Shown: positions 27,601 through 37,621 of the stretch, piece by piece
Layout: each line of letters starts with the position of its first letter
Position numbering within the stretch: position 1 is the first letter of the stretch
Assembly (NCBI GenBank): GCA_947626675.1
Contig: CANQTC010000016.1
Span: forward strand, 1-57,428
Direction: 5' to 3'
From: an uncultured Coprococcus sp.
GTDB lineage: Bacteria; Bacillota; Clostridia; Lachnospirales; Lachnospiraceae
Length of the DNA: 57,428 nt
Notes under the pieces: generated by a model
The model's database searches: none
Told to the model about the DNA's origin: nothing
What the model saw: the letters and a program-made list of their open reading frames with translations, nothing else
Program-made: the position numbers and the translations under genes

Positions 27601-28269
27601 ATGGCGAAATATAAGGTTGTGGAACGATTTGTAAGCATTAACGGCGAAGGCCGGAAGGCCGGGGAACTGGCAGTATTTATCAGATTTGCAGGCTGCAATC
27701 TGAATTGCAGCTATTGCGATACAAAGTGGGCAAATGAAAAAGATGTACCCTATGAGGAATTTACAGAAGAAGAACTATATGATTATATAAAACGGACAGA
27801 GATAAAAAATGTTACATTAACAGGCGGCGAACCGCTAATAATAGAAGATATTGATAAGCTGCTGCTTAGTCTTTCTTTGGATGATGAATTAAATGTGGAA
27901 GTAGAAACAAATGGGAGTGTTGATATCGCAGAGTTTAAGGCGCTTACTGACAGAATTTCATATACGCTTGATTATAAACTGGGTGGAAGCGGCATGGAAC
28001 ATGCGATGTGTATATCGAATTATAATTATATTAATAAGAATGATACTGTAAAATTTGTGGTTGGTTCACAGCGTGACCTTGAAAGCGCGTATGAAGTGAT
28101 AGAAACGTATGGTTTATGCGAGAAAGCAAAGGTTTATTTAAGTCCTGTATTTGGACAGATAGCTCCGGAGGAAATAGTGGATTTTATGATAGAGCATAAT
28201 ATGAATGGGGTAAGACTTCAACTGCAGCTTCATAAATTCATATGGGAGCCGGATATGAGAGGAGTATAG
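27601..28269 (+). CDS. queE: 7-carboxy-7-deazaguanine synthase
   Basis: Radical SAM enzyme that converts carboxytetrahydropterin to CDG. The iron-sulfur motif CNLNCSYC (CX3CX2C) is in [16 protein letters not shown], near residue 35. [18 protein letters not shown] precedes it and TLTGGEPLI follows. At 222 aa it is normal. It starts 4 bases after the queD stop, in a translationally compact cluster. Confidence 0.96.
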   Translation: MAKYKVVERFVSINGEGRKAGELAVFIRFAGCNLNCSYCDTKWANEKDVPYEEFTEEELYDYIKRTEIKNVTLTGGEPLIIEDIDKLLLSLSLDDELNVEVETNGSVDIAEFKALTDRISYTLDYKLGGSGMEHAMCISNYNYINKNDTVKFVVGSQRDLESAYEVIETYGLCEKAKVYLSPVFGQIAPEEIVDFMIEHNMNGVRLQLQLHKFIWEPDMRGV

Positions 28270-28271
28270 AT

Positions 28272-28856
28272 ATGGCTATAGATAAAGATGCGATAAAAGA
28301 GCATATCAGAGGAATCCTGGTAGCACTGGGCGACAATCCGGACAGAGAGGGGCTTCGGGAAACACCAGACAGAGTAGCCCGTATGTATGAAGAGGTCTTT
28401 GCAGGAATGAATTATACAAATGATGAGCTGGCAGAGCTGTATGGCAAAACTTTCAACGAGGAAGATACCATATGCCATATGGATGATATGGTGTTTGTAA
28501 AGGATATCGATGTATTCAGTTATTGTGAGCATCATATGGCGCTGATGTATGACATGAAGGTATCTGTTGCATATATACCAAAGGATAAGGTAATAGGGCT
28601 TAGCAAGATTGCGCGCATAGCGGATATGGTAGCGAAAAGGTTGCAGCTTCAGGAACGAATTGGTGCCGATATTGCTTATGTAATACAGAAGGCAACAGGT
28701 TCAGATGATGTTGCAGTGATTATTGAAGCACATCACAGCTGTATGACTGCAAGAGGTATAAAAAAAACAGGAAGCAAGACAGTTACAACAACATTAAGAG
28801 GTCGTTTTGAAGCAGATACAAAACTTCAGAACAGACTGTTGCTGATGAATAAATAA
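28272..28856 (+). CDS. folE: GTP cyclohydrolase I
   Basis: Converts GTP to dihydroneopterin triphosphate, the shared precursor of folate and of the queuosine pathway. The zinc ligands are in YCEHHMALM and [10 protein letters not shown], and the early segment [19 protein letters not shown] is typical. The ATG at 28272 follows AGGAG; the upstream in-frame start at 28242 lies within queE. At 194 aa it is full length. Its place between queE and queC indicates that it supplies the queuosine route in particular. Confidence 0.95.
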   Translation: MAIDKDAIKEHIRGILVALGDNPDREGLRETPDRVARMYEEVFAGMNYTNDELAELYGKTFNEEDTICHMDDMVFVKDIDVFSYCEHHMALMYDMKVSVAYIPKDKVIGLSKIARIADMVAKRLQLQERIGADIAYVIQKATGSDDVAVIIEAHHSCMTARGIKKTGSKTVTTTLRGRFEADTKLQNRLLLMNK

Positions 28857-28872
28857 ATCGGAGGATGAATTC

Positions 28873-29538
28873 ATGAAAAATAAAGATGAGGCAGTTGTCG
28901 TATTCAGTGGAGGACAGGATAGTACAACCTGTTTATTATGGGCATTAAAAAAGTATAAGAAAGTATATGCAGTATCATTTGATTATGGACAAAGACATGT
29001 ATTGGAGCTTGATTGCGCAAAGAAAATTGCGGAAAAATTTGGCGTTGAGCATCATATACTGGATATGACACTACTGAATCAGCTTGCGCCGAACTCTCTT
29101 ACAAGAAATGATATTACGGTTGATGAGGATGCACCTAAGAGCGGTACGCCAAATTCATTTGTAGATGGAAGAAATATGCTGTTTCTATCATTTGTGGCTG
29201 TTTTTGCGAAGCAGAGGGGTGTTACAGACATCATAACAGGGGTATCGCAAAGTGATTATTCAGGATATCCGGATTGCCGGGATGTGTTTATTAAATCCTT
29301 AAATACAACGTTAAACCTTGCAATGGATTACGAATTTGATATAATTACACCTATGATGTGGATTGATAAGATGGAAACATGGAAGATGGCTGATGAATTA
29401 GGCGGCCTTGACATCATAAGAGAGATGACGCTTACTTGTTATAACGGAATAAAAGGTGAAGGCTGCGGACATTGTCCTGCCTGCAAATTAAGAAAAAAAG
29501 GTTACGACCTGTATATGGCAGGTAAGGGTGAGAAATAA
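28873..29538 (+). CDS. queC: 7-cyano-7-deazaguanine synthase
   Basis: ATP-dependent enzyme making preQ0 from CDG. The PP-loop is [17 protein letters not shown], followed by FDYGQRH. The zinc-binding C-terminal motif is [16 protein letters not shown]. At 221 aa it is complete. AATCGGAGG precedes the start. It completes the set of enzymes needed to make preQ0; queF, tgt and queA are not in this window. Confidence 0.96.
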   Translation: MKNKDEAVVVFSGGQDSTTCLLWALKKYKKVYAVSFDYGQRHVLELDCAKKIAEKFGVEHHILDMTLLNQLAPNSLTRNDITVDEDAPKSGTPNSFVDGRNMLFLSFVAVFAKQRGVTDIITGVSQSDYSGYPDCRDVFIKSLNTTLNLAMDYEFDIITPMMWIDKMETWKMADELGGLDIIREMTLTCYNGIKGEGCGHCPACKLRKKGYDLYMAGKGEK

Positions 29539-29566
29539 TCGATAGCTATAAGACAGGAGAAATAAA

Positions 29567-30463
29567 ATGAAGACGATGCTTTTTGTTATGAATCCAAAAG
29601 CAGGCAGAACGACGCTGAAGGATTGTCTGGTGGATGTGCTGGATGTATTTTGTAAATCTGATTATGCAGTCCGGACATATATTACGCAGTCAGCAGATGA
29701 CGCGGAGCGAATCGTTAGTGAGGAGGGCAATCAATACGACGTTATCGTGTGTGCCGGAGGAGATGGAACATTGGGGAATACGATATCAGGCTTTATGAAG
29801 GCCGGGATAAAAAAACCGCTTGGCTATATTCCCTGTGGTTCTACAAATGATTATGCAAGAAGCCTTGAAGTACCGAAAAAAGCTGTAGAGGCGGCGGAGA
29901 TGGTTGTGAACGCATATCCGTTTTCCGTAGATGTAGGAAGTCTGAATGATAAACATTTTGTTTATGTAGCAGCATTCGGCGTTTTTTCAGATACTTCATA
30001 TGTAACCAATCAGAGCATGAAGAATATATTTGGTCATGCCGCCTATATATTACAGGGGATTAAGAGTGTAGTAAATATACCTACATATCATATCAAAGTC
30101 GATATCGATGGGACTTTAATCGAAGATGACTTTATATTTGGGATGGTATCGAACTCTGTTTCCGTAGGCGGGTTTAAGAGTATCACAAGAAAAGGCGTTG
30201 AGTTTGACGATGGCTTATTTGAGGGTGTCTTAATCAAAAAAATTCATAATCCTGCCGATTTAAACCGAATTGTCCATGCACTTCTTACAGGCGATGTCAG
30301 TGAGAAAAATATGGTTTCTTTTAAAGCCAAACATGTAAAGGTGATAAGTGAGGAAACTATTTCGTGGACTGTAGACGGAGAGTTTGGTGGCGATTACAGG
30401 GAAGCAGAAATCAACATACATGAAAAAGCAGTAGATTTGCTTGTTATTCAGGAAGAATTATAA
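29567..30463 (+). CDS. Diacylglycerol/lipid kinase family protein
   Basis: A 298-aa YegS/DgkB-type kinase. Landmarks are MNPKAGRTTLKDCL near the start, the nucleotide motif VCAGGDGTLGNTISG and GYIPCGSTNDYARSL. The C-terminal beta domain ends ISWTVDGEFGGDYREAEI. It probably phosphorylates diacylglycerol or a related lipid in membrane phospholipid turnover. It follows queC by 28 bases and precedes glmM by 24; its link to either is unclear. Confidence 0.88.
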   Translation: MKTMLFVMNPKAGRTTLKDCLVDVLDVFCKSDYAVRTYITQSADDAERIVSEEGNQYDVIVCAGGDGTLGNTISGFMKAGIKKPLGYIPCGSTNDYARSLEVPKKAVEAAEMVVNAYPFSVDVGSLNDKHFVYVAAFGVFSDTSYVTNQSMKNIFGHAAYILQGIKSVVNIPTYHIKVDIDGTLIEDDFIFGMVSNSVSVGGFKSITRKGVEFDDGLFEGVLIKKIHNPADLNRIVHALLTGDVSEKNMVSFKAKHVKVISEETISWTVDGEFGGDYREAEINIHEKAVDLLVIQEEL

Positions 30464-30487
30464 TAATCAATAAGTGAGGATATATCA

Positions 30488-31843
30488 ATGGGTAAATATT
30501 TTGGAACGGATGGTTTTAGAGGAGAAGCAAATAAAGAACTGACGGTGGAACATGCTTTTAAAGTAGGCAGGTATCTTGGGTATTACTACGGACAGAAGAA
30601 TTCAACAGGAAAGGCTAAGGTGGTAATTGGAAAAGATACAAGACTTTCAAGTTATATGTTTGAATATTCACTTGTGGCAGGGCTTACTGCCAGTGGCGCG
30701 GATGTTTATCTGATGCATGTTACACCGACTCCAAGTGTATCCTATATCGTACGGACAGACGGATTTGATTGCGGAATTATGATATCCGCCAGTCATAATC
30801 CGTATTATGACAACGGCATAAAGGTCATTAATGGACAGGGATATAAATTAGAGGCTGATGTAGAAGAAAAGATAGAACAGTATATAGACGGTGCGCTTCC
30901 GGAGATACCGCTTGCCACAAAGGACAATATCGGCAAGACGACCGATTATACAATGGGACGTAACCGATATATTGGTTATCTGATGACGATACCGACACGT
31001 CCGTTTAAAAATTTGCGTATCGGTCTGGATTGTGCCAATGGTGCTTCATATCTTGTCGCAAAATCTGTTTATGATGCGTTAGGTGCAAAGACATATGTTA
31101 TCAACAATGAACCAAACGGCACCAATATCAATACGGACTGCGGCTCTACTCATATAGAGCATCTTCAGGCATATGTAAAAGAAAAAGGTCTTGATATCGG
31201 ATTTGCATTTGACGGAGATGCAGACAGATGCCTTTGTGTAGACGATAAGGGTGAGATTGTAGACGGTGATAAGATTCTTTATGTATGCGGCAGATATTTG
31301 AAGGATAAGGGCGAGTTAAATAACAATACGGTCGTTACAACCGTCATGTCCAATCTCGGACTTTATAAGGCGTTTGACAAAAAGGGAATTAATTACGAAA
31401 AGACAGCCGTAGGCGATAAATATGTATTTGAGAATATGATGGAGCATGGACATTCCATAGGCGGAGAGCAGTCCGGTCATATTATTTTTTCAAAATATGC
31501 AACAACAGGAGACGGTGTTTTAACATCATTGATGATTATGGAAACCATGCTTGGAAGAAAGGTGAAGCTGTCAGAACTTTTCAACAGCCTTACCATATAT
31601 CCGCAGCTTCTTGTCAATGTGCGCGTATCAAGCAAAGAAGCAGTCATGAATGATGCAGATATCCTGAAGTTGAATGACGAAATAGCCGGGGAGCTTGGAG
31701 ATGAAGGAAGGCTGCTTCTCCGGCAGAGCGGAACGGAACCGCTTATCAGAGTTATGGCAGAAGCGCCGACAGATGAGATTTGCAGCAAATATGTATATAA
31801 GATGGTTGATTTAATTAAAGAAAAGGGATATGCGATTGAATAA
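30488..31843 (+). CDS. glmM: Phosphoglucosamine mutase
   Basis: Interconverts glucosamine-6-phosphate and glucosamine-1-phosphate for UDP-GlcNAc and cell-wall synthesis. Features are YFGTDGFRGEAN at the N-terminus, the phosphoserine loop MISASHNPYYDNGIK, the metal loop AFDGDADRCL, the sugar loop GGEQSGHIIF and the phosphate-binding RQSGTEPLIRVM. At 451 aa it is full length. AGTGAGGA precedes the ATG. Confidence 0.96.
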   Translation: MGKYFGTDGFRGEANKELTVEHAFKVGRYLGYYYGQKNSTGKAKVVIGKDTRLSSYMFEYSLVAGLTASGADVYLMHVTPTPSVSYIVRTDGFDCGIMISASHNPYYDNGIKVINGQGYKLEADVEEKIEQYIDGALPEIPLATKDNIGKTTDYTMGRNRYIGYLMTIPTRPFKNLRIGLDCANGASYLVAKSVYDALGAKTYVINNEPNGTNINTDCGSTHIEHLQAYVKEKGLDIGFAFDGDADRCLCVDDKGEIVDGDKILYVCGRYLKDKGELNNNTVVTTVMSNLGLYKAFDKKGINYEKTAVGDKYVFENMMEHGHSIGGEQSGHIIFSKYATTGDGVLTSLMIMETMLGRKVKLSELFNSLTIYPQLLVNVRVSSKEAVMNDADILKLNDEIAGELGDEGRLLLRQSGTEPLIRVMAEAPTDEICSKYVYKMVDLIKEKGYAIE

Positions 31844-31948
31844 AAGCTGTTGACAAGAAAAAAGAAACAGTATAAAGTCTTATTGGATTAAAATCTCATG
31901 GAAGTTTCAGAGATTATACTATTGTTATGAAACGGGAAGAGGTAATTT

Positions 31949-33418
31949 ATGAACGAAAGTATGAAAGCGCATTATTTTGAGGATGGCGTACATGAAGAAT
32001 GTGGCGTATTCGGTATGTATGACTTTGATGGCTGTGATGTTGCAAATTCGATTTATTATGGTTTGTTTGCACTGCAGCACAGAGGACAGGAAAGCTGCGG
32101 GATAGCAGTTTCAGATACGGATGGTCCTAAGGGAAAAGTGTTATCACTGAAAGGAATGGGACTTGTCAATGAAGTATATACGCCGGATTCACTTGAAAAG
32201 CTCAAAGGAAATATCGGTGTCGGTCATGTGCGATATTCTACGGCAGGTGCAAGCACGATAGAAAATGCACAGCCGCTTGTTCTTAATTATGTAAAAGGAA
32301 CACTGGGACTTGCACATAACGGAAATCTGGTAAATGCACCGGAGTTAAAACGTGAGCTTGAGCTTACAGGCGCGATATTTCAGACAACGATAGATTCAGA
32401 AGTGATTGCATATCATATCGCAAGGGAAAGAGTAAAATGCGGTTCTGTTGAAGAAGCAGTAATGCGGGCTTTGAAAAAAGTCAAAGGTTCTTATTCTCTT
32501 GTAGTTATGAGTCCGAGAAAGCTTATCGGTGCGAGAGACCCGTTAGGTTTCAGACCGCTGTGTATAGGAAAGCGTGATAATGCTTATATATTAGCATCGG
32601 AAAGCTGTGCGCTTGATACAATTGGAGCAGAGTTTGTAAGGGATGTTGAACCGGGTGAGATTGTAACGATATCACCGGATTTTGGAATTCAGTCCTATAA
32701 AAATATGTGTCAGAAGGAACATGCGAGATGCATATTTGAGTACATATATTTTGCAAGACCGGATTCTGTTATCGATGGAATGAGTGTATATCATTCAAGA
32801 ATCATTGCCGGAAGAAGTCTTGCGAAAGACAGCCCTGTGGACGCTGATATCGTAGTTGGCGTTCCGGAATCGGGAAATGCAGCAGCGCTTGGCTATTCTA
32901 TGGAATCCGGGATTCCTTACGGAACAGCATTTGTAAAGAATTCTTATGTCGGAAGAACATTTATTAAGCCGCAGCAAAGCCAGCGGGAATCAAGCGTAAG
33001 AGTTAAGTTAAATGTTTTAAAGGAAGCTGTTGCAGGCAAGAGAGTCATCATGATAGATGATTCCATTGTCCGGGGAACGACAAGCGACCGAATCGTAGGA
33101 ATGCTGCGGGAAGCAGGTGCAACAGAGGTACATGTAAGAATCAGTTCACCACCGTTCCTAAATCCCTGCTATTTTGGAACAGATATTCCTGACCGGGAGC
33201 AGTTGATTGCATATAACAGAAACGTTGATGAAATCTGTAAAATCATAGGAGCAGATTCACTGGCATATCTTGAGATGGACAGACTGGCAGAACTTTCAGG
33301 CGGAAGGCAGTATTGTCATGGATGCTTTAGTGGAAAATATCCGATGGAACCGCCTGCGGAAGATATACGCGGAGACCATGAAACTTTTAAACGCGGAACA
33401 GATTCACATGTGAAATAA
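31949..33418 (+). CDS. purF: Amidophosphoribosyltransferase
   Basis: First committed enzyme of de novo purine synthesis: transfers glutamine-derived ammonia to PRPP. A short propeptide precedes the catalytic cysteine in EECGVFGMYD. The glutaminase domain has ALQHRGQESCGIA and LAHNGNLVN. The PRTase domain carries the PRPP motif VIMIDDSIVRGTTS. Cysteines in the C-terminal half (CIFEYIYFARPDS, NPCYFGTD, YCHGCFSGKYP) fit the Fe-S class known from Bacillus. At 489 aa it is complete. A TTGACA element at 31865 with a TATAAA 15 bases on may be its promoter. Confidence 0.96.
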   Translation: MNESMKAHYFEDGVHEECGVFGMYDFDGCDVANSIYYGLFALQHRGQESCGIAVSDTDGPKGKVLSLKGMGLVNEVYTPDSLEKLKGNIGVGHVRYSTAGASTIENAQPLVLNYVKGTLGLAHNGNLVNAPELKRELELTGAIFQTTIDSEVIAYHIARERVKCGSVEEAVMRALKKVKGSYSLVVMSPRKLIGARDPLGFRPLCIGKRDNAYILASESCALDTIGAEFVRDVEPGEIVTISPDFGIQSYKNMCQKEHARCIFEYIYFARPDSVIDGMSVYHSRIIAGRSLAKDSPVDADIVVGVPESGNAAALGYSMESGIPYGTAFVKNSYVGRTFIKPQQSQRESSVRVKLNVLKEAVAGKRVIMIDDSIVRGTTSDRIVGMLREAGATEVHVRISSPPFLNPCYFGTDIPDREQLIAYNRNVDEICKIIGADSLAYLEMDRLAELSGGRQYCHGCFSGKYPMEPPAEDIRGDHETFKRGTDSHVK

Positions 33419-33443
33419 GTATATACAGAGAAAGAGGTAAAAG

Positions 33444-34895
33444 ATGAGTAACGATAAGTATGTAAGCCCATTATGTGAGAGATATGCAAGCAGGGAGATG
33501 CAGTATATATTTTCTCCTGATATGAAGTTTAAAACATGGAGAAAGCTGTGGATTGCACTTGCAGAAACAGAGTATGAGCTTGGTCTTTCGGAGAATGGAA
33601 AGCCGGTTATTACACAGGAACAGATTGATGAGCTGAAGGCTCATGCAGAAGATATTAATTATGATGTAGCAAAGGAAAGAGAAAAACTTGTACGTCATGA
33701 TGTTATGAGCCATGTATATGCGTATGGCAAGCAGTGTCCGAACGCAGCAGGTATTATTCATCTTGGCGCAACTTCCTGTTATGTAGGCGATAACACAGAT
33801 GTAATTGTCATGACAGAAGCAATGAAGCTGGTTAGAAAAAAATTGTTAAACGTTATCAATGAGCTTGCAAAGTTTGCAGAGAAATATAAAGACCTGCCTA
33901 CACTGGCATTTACACATTTTCAGCCGGCACAGCCTACAACTGTAGGAAAACGTGCAACACTTTGGATGCAGGAACTGCTTCTTGATTTATCAGACCTTGA
34001 ATATATGATAGGACAGCAGAAGCTTCTTGGTTCAAAGGGAACAACAGGAACACAGGCAAGCTTTTTGGAGTTGTTTAATGGTGACCATGAGACTATCAGA
34101 AAGATAGACGGAATGATTGCAAAGAAGATGGGATTTGAAGAGTGCTATCCTGTATCAGGACAGACATATTCAAGAAAAGTTGATACAAGAGTGCTTAATG
34201 TACTGTCAGGTATTGCACAAAGCGCTCACAAATTCTCAAATGATATCAGACTTCTTCAGCATTTGAAGCAGATAGAAGAACCGTTTGAGAAAAATCAGAT
34301 AGGTTCATCAGCTATGGCATATAAGAGAAATCCTATGAGAAGTGAGAGAATAGCCTCTCTTGCAAATTATGTTATGGTTGATGCGTTAAATCCTGCAATC
34401 ACAGCAGCAACACAATGGTTTGAGAGAACTCTTGATGATTCTGCAAATAAGAGAATATCAGTTCCGGAAGCATTTCTTGCAATAGATGGCATATTAGACC
34501 TTTACCTGAATGTAGTTGATGGGCTGGTAGTATATGATAAGGTTATTTATCAGAGCTTTATGAAGGAAATACCATTTATGGCAACTGAAAATATCATGAT
34601 GGATGCAGTAAAACGCGGCGGAAACCGTCAGGAGCTTCATGAGCGTATTCGTGAGCTTTCAATGGAAGCCGGGGCAGCAGTAAAACAGGAAGGTAAGGAA
34701 AACCCGCTTGTTGATTTGATTGCAGCCGAGCCTGCATTTGGCATGACAAAAGAAGAGATTGTGGCAATTCTTGAACCGAAGAATTTCGTAGGCCGCGCAC
34801 CGGAGCAGACAGCAGAATTTCTTGCTGAGGTGGTAAAGCCGATTCTTGATGCCAATAAAGATGTGCTTGGAATGACAGCGGAAATAAACGTATAG
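33444..34895 (+). CDS. purB: Adenylosuccinate lyase
   Basis: Cleaves SAICAR and adenylosuccinate in purine synthesis. The fumarase/lyase-superfamily signature GSSAMAYKRNPMRSE is present, with the catalytic histidine region LAFTHFQPAQPTT and an early HLGATSCYVGDN. At 483 aa it is of the longer type. It follows purF by 25 bases, so the two are probably one operon; the other AMP-branch enzyme gene, purA, lies about 3 kb downstream. Confidence 0.96.
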   Translation: MSNDKYVSPLCERYASREMQYIFSPDMKFKTWRKLWIALAETEYELGLSENGKPVITQEQIDELKAHAEDINYDVAKEREKLVRHDVMSHVYAYGKQCPNAAGIIHLGATSCYVGDNTDVIVMTEAMKLVRKKLLNVINELAKFAEKYKDLPTLAFTHFQPAQPTTVGKRATLWMQELLLDLSDLEYMIGQQKLLGSKGTTGTQASFLELFNGDHETIRKIDGMIAKKMGFEECYPVSGQTYSRKVDTRVLNVLSGIAQSAHKFSNDIRLLQHLKQIEEPFEKNQIGSSAMAYKRNPMRSERIASLANYVMVDALNPAITAATQWFERTLDDSANKRISVPEAFLAIDGILDLYLNVVDGLVVYDKVIYQSFMKEIPFMATENIMMDAVKRGGNRQELHERIRELSMEAGAAVKQEGKENPLVDLIAAEPAFGMTKEEIVAILEPKNFVGRAPEQTAEFLAEVVKPILDANKDVLGMTAEINV

Positions 34896-34921
34896 AAGAG
34901 ATTTTATTCTCTTTTGTTGTA

Positions 34922-34969
34922 AATGCAGAAAATGGTGCAGCCTGAAAGGACTGCGCCATTTTCTGCATT
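34922..34969 (+). terminator. Terminator hairpin after purB
   Basis: A 19-base arm (34922-34940) pairs with 34951-34969 with one G-U pair; the loop is ten bases. No strong T tract follows, but it is the most stable hairpin in the purB-35084 gap. Confidence 0.7.
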
Positions 34970-34994
34970 ATAAGTCTGATTTATGCAAAATTGA

Positions 34995-35022
34995 TTGAAT
35001 ATGTGATAGGGCGTGTTATAAT
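34995..35022 (+). promoter_or_regulatory. Predicted promoter of the secreted protein gene
   Basis: TTGAAT (34995-35000), 16-base spacer, TATAAT (35017-35022), about 60 bases before the start at 35084. Confidence 0.55.
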
Positions 35023-35083
35023 TATCATAATATTAAAGTAGTGATTATAAGTGACCAATTTTCTATATGGAGGAGGGAGTATA

Positions 35084-36424
35084 ATGGGATTTCATAAAAA
35101 ATTAATTGCGGCAATCGTTGTTGCGAATATGATATGTAGTGTTCATGTTCCCGGAAGCTTAACTGCGGCGGCGGAAAGCTATGATGTGGAGATTGGAGAG
35201 AATGAAGATACAAGTGAATCAACGGAATATAATATGAAACCGTATAAAGATGTGGAATCTAATCTGAATTTGGTTTCTAAAGAAGATTGGGAAAATACGG
35301 ATATAGGGGAATATCCTATTAATCCAGATTCTGATATATGGAAGGAATTGTCGGGATGTGAATCTTCAGCCGCATGCAATATGCCGAAGGAGTATGCGGA
35401 GACACTGACAACAGAAGAACTTGTAGAGTATGCTGTGAATTATCCTTTTTTATGGTCTCATATGTTTGCTTTTGATGATATTTACAGTGGTATAGAAACA
35501 TTAACGACAAAATCTGGTGTATTTGAGGAACTTTTTGCAAGAGCAGATTGCTATGATAAGCTTCTTGATAAATATGCGGATTTGAATATTAATTATAAAG
35601 AACTTAAGGAGAATCATGATGTAAGCGGAACAAAATATAATGCGGAAGTATTCATTGAAGTATATATGAGTATGAATTATGATTTACTTTCAGATGAACA
35701 GGCTGAGAGATTTGTTAAAGCATATGCTGATAAAGTTTCTAGTATGAATGATGTGGGTTATGATGCAGCAACGTATATGATAGGCTATAGACTTATAGAA
35801 GATAAGATAGAAGATACTCCGGAAAAAGCTATTCTTAAAAGGATGAATGATGGAGAGGATGTTGATGACGATAAGGATAGTATAATGATTAATGATAAAT
35901 GTGACGCATCTGCTAAAGCTGCTATAGTTACATGCGGCTATTGCTATGCCTCGTTTTTATCTACGACTTTGTCGATTAATTCCAGTAGGGTGAGAGCTTA
36001 CCAATGGATATCGGAGGGATATACAGACGAACAAATCGCAGATGATGACAGAGATATAGCTTCTAGGTATCCTACCTATTTAAAGGTTGCGAGTGCATCT
36101 TCAAAATATAATTGCCATTCATATGCATGGTATTTGGCTTCGCCATCTAATGAGTATTGGATTAACAATCCAGATTCTGTTTATAGTGATACAGCCTATT
36201 GGACCTTATGGAGACCGCCAATGCGCAGTATACAGGCTGGGGACAGAATTACCTTTTCAAATGATAGTGTGCTGCAACATTCTGCAATAGCTGAAAATTC
36301 AACAGAGTGTACTTCAAAACTTGGGCATTACGGTATATATACAACAACCATCAATGAGATGGAGGCGCTTTATAATGCACCCGATATTCAAGTATATATC
36401 CCATACTCATTAAGTGAAGAATAA
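35084..36424 (+). CDS. Secreted protein with possible cysteine-peptidase/amidase domain
   Basis: A 446-aa protein with a signal peptide (KKLIAAIVVANMICSV, cleavage probably near AAA-ES at residues 25-30). The mature N-terminal two-thirds is acidic and not recognised. The C-terminal part (about 320-446) has YNCHSYAWYLAS, a WINNP segment, GDRITFSN and LQHSAIAE. This Cys...His arrangement resembles papain-like NlpC/P60 or CHAP-type hydrolases, but the match is by eye. The ATG at 35084 follows GGAGGAGGGAG. Codon use is AT-rich. It stands alone before a LytTR regulator; a functional link is possible but unproved. Confidence 0.75.
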   Translation: MGFHKKLIAAIVVANMICSVHVPGSLTAAAESYDVEIGENEDTSESTEYNMKPYKDVESNLNLVSKEDWENTDIGEYPINPDSDIWKELSGCESSAACNMPKEYAETLTTEELVEYAVNYPFLWSHMFAFDDIYSGIETLTTKSGVFEELFARADCYDKLLDKYADLNINYKELKENHDVSGTKYNAEVFIEVYMSMNYDLLSDEQAERFVKAYADKVSSMNDVGYDAATYMIGYRLIEDKIEDTPEKAILKRMNDGEDVDDDKDSIMINDKCDASAKAAIVTCGYCYASFLSTTLSINSSRVRAYQWISEGYTDEQIADDDRDIASRYPTYLKVASASSKYNCHSYAWYLASPSNEYWINNPDSVYSDTAYWTLWRPPMRSIQAGDRITFSNDSVLQHSAIAENSTECTSKLGHYGIYTTTINEMEALYNAPDIQVYIPYSLSEE

Positions 36425-36487
36425 TATTATAAAAGATAACAACATATTGATGGATAGAGTTTTTCCTTAAACAATCATCATTTTTAA

Positions 36488-36533
36488 ATGGGTATATTTC
36501 TTGATATATTTAGTATAAAAGAAATATACCCAT
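36488..36533. repeat. Perfect 15-bp inverted repeat in an AT-rich gap
   Basis: ATGGGTATATTTCTT (36488-36502) and its exact complement (36519-36533) flank a 16-base AT loop. A bidirectional terminator after the secreted protein gene is the simplest reading. The rest of the 36425-36790 gap is AT-rich with no other gene that I can support. Confidence 0.75.
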
Positions 36534-36790
36534 AATTTTCTTGCGGAAGTACCGTATAGTTTTCGTTAATGTCTTGAATATTTGTATTATTAAGAGTAAT
36601 GTATTTGTATATAAAAACATTAGATACTAATCTTGTTTTCGTATTTATAACTAAAACTCATTAAATGTAGGTAATTTGATATAAAAAATTTTGGAGCTGT
36701 TATGAAGGTATTTTTATTAATAAAAAAAACAAGGATATAATATCAGATATCTGTAATAAAAATACTTAAATTTTGTGGGGAGGAGAATAT

Positions 36791-37540
36791 ATGTTAAAAA
36801 TAGCCATATGTGATGATGAAAATTTTTTTAGAGACAGTGTAAAAAAGTATGTTGAAAAATATTTATCTGAAAACAATTTCCTGTATGAAGTAGATACATT
36901 TGAATCAGGCAAAGCATTTATCGAATTGGGTGTAGAACTTATGCGATATGACATCATTTTTCTTGATGTAAATATGGATGATATAGATGGGATGGTTACT
37001 GTACAAAAAATCAGAGAATATAGTTCTAAAGTGTATATTGTATTTGTGACATCTTCCATAAACTACTCGTTAGAGGGATATAAAGTGGATGTTGTCAGGT
37101 ATTTATTGAAAAATAGTACTGATTTTGAAAATTCTATATATGAATGTATGGATGCTATTCTTCATAAGATGAATTATGTTGTTACGAAAAAAGTATTCAA
37201 ATTTAATGAAGGTAAAAAGGAAGTTCCAATAGAGAATATATTATATATAGAGAGTAAACTACATAAGCTTGAATTTCATATTATGGAAAAAGAACTGAAA
37301 AAATATATATTGTATGGAACTTTAAATGAGATGGAAAAAGAAATGATTGGATTTTCGTTTGTAAGGGTTCATCAAAGCTTTCTTGTAAATTTAAAATATA
37401 TTAAGGCACTCACAGGTTATAAAGTCATATTGATTAATAATCAGGAACTAAGCATACCCAAAGCCCGATACAAAGAAGTAAAGAGTAAAATTATTGCATA
37501 TAATGGGCAGTGCTACGGAGCGTTGCATCAATGCAAATGA
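36791..37540 (+). CDS. LytTR-family response regulator (AgrA/VirR type)
   Basis: A 249-aa cytoplasmic response regulator. The receiver domain has the acidic pair in AICDDENFF, phospho-acceptor Asp59 in IIFLDVNMDDIDG and the conserved lysine in RYLLK, where the usual following proline is Asn. The LytTR DNA-binding domain (about 145-245) shows ENILYIESKLHKLEFH, FVRVHQSFLVNLKYI and IPKARYKEVK. No histidine kinase is adjacent. A short peptide ORF follows at 37622. LytTR regulators commonly control peptide-quorum or bacteriocin genes. Confidence 0.92.
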   Translation: MLKIAICDDENFFRDSVKKYVEKYLSENNFLYEVDTFESGKAFIELGVELMRYDIIFLDVNMDDIDGMVTVQKIREYSSKVYIVFVTSSINYSLEGYKVDVVRYLLKNSTDFENSIYECMDAILHKMNYVVTKKVFKFNEGKKEVPIENILYIESKLHKLEFHIMEKELKKYILYGTLNEMEKEMIGFSFVRVHQSFLVNLKYIKALTGYKVILINNQELSIPKARYKEVKSKIIAYNGQCYGALHQCK

Positions 37541-37621
37541 ACGTTACTTGTAAAGAAACGGATAAGATACCAGGGTAAAACCAGCAGTAAAGAAGCTGAC
37601 TTTATTTTGGAGGAATACATT

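Noticed and set aside
31844..31948. Purine riboswitch before purF
   Set aside because: The three-way junction with its conserved loops is not present in this short leader; likewise before purA.
36702..36740. 12-aa ORF before the LytTR gene
   Set aside because: A GGAG site is present but the peptide is too short and featureless to support.
37531..37578. 15-aa ORF overlapping the end of the LytTR gene
   Set aside because: Possible start of a lost kinase, but there is no similarity or length to support it.
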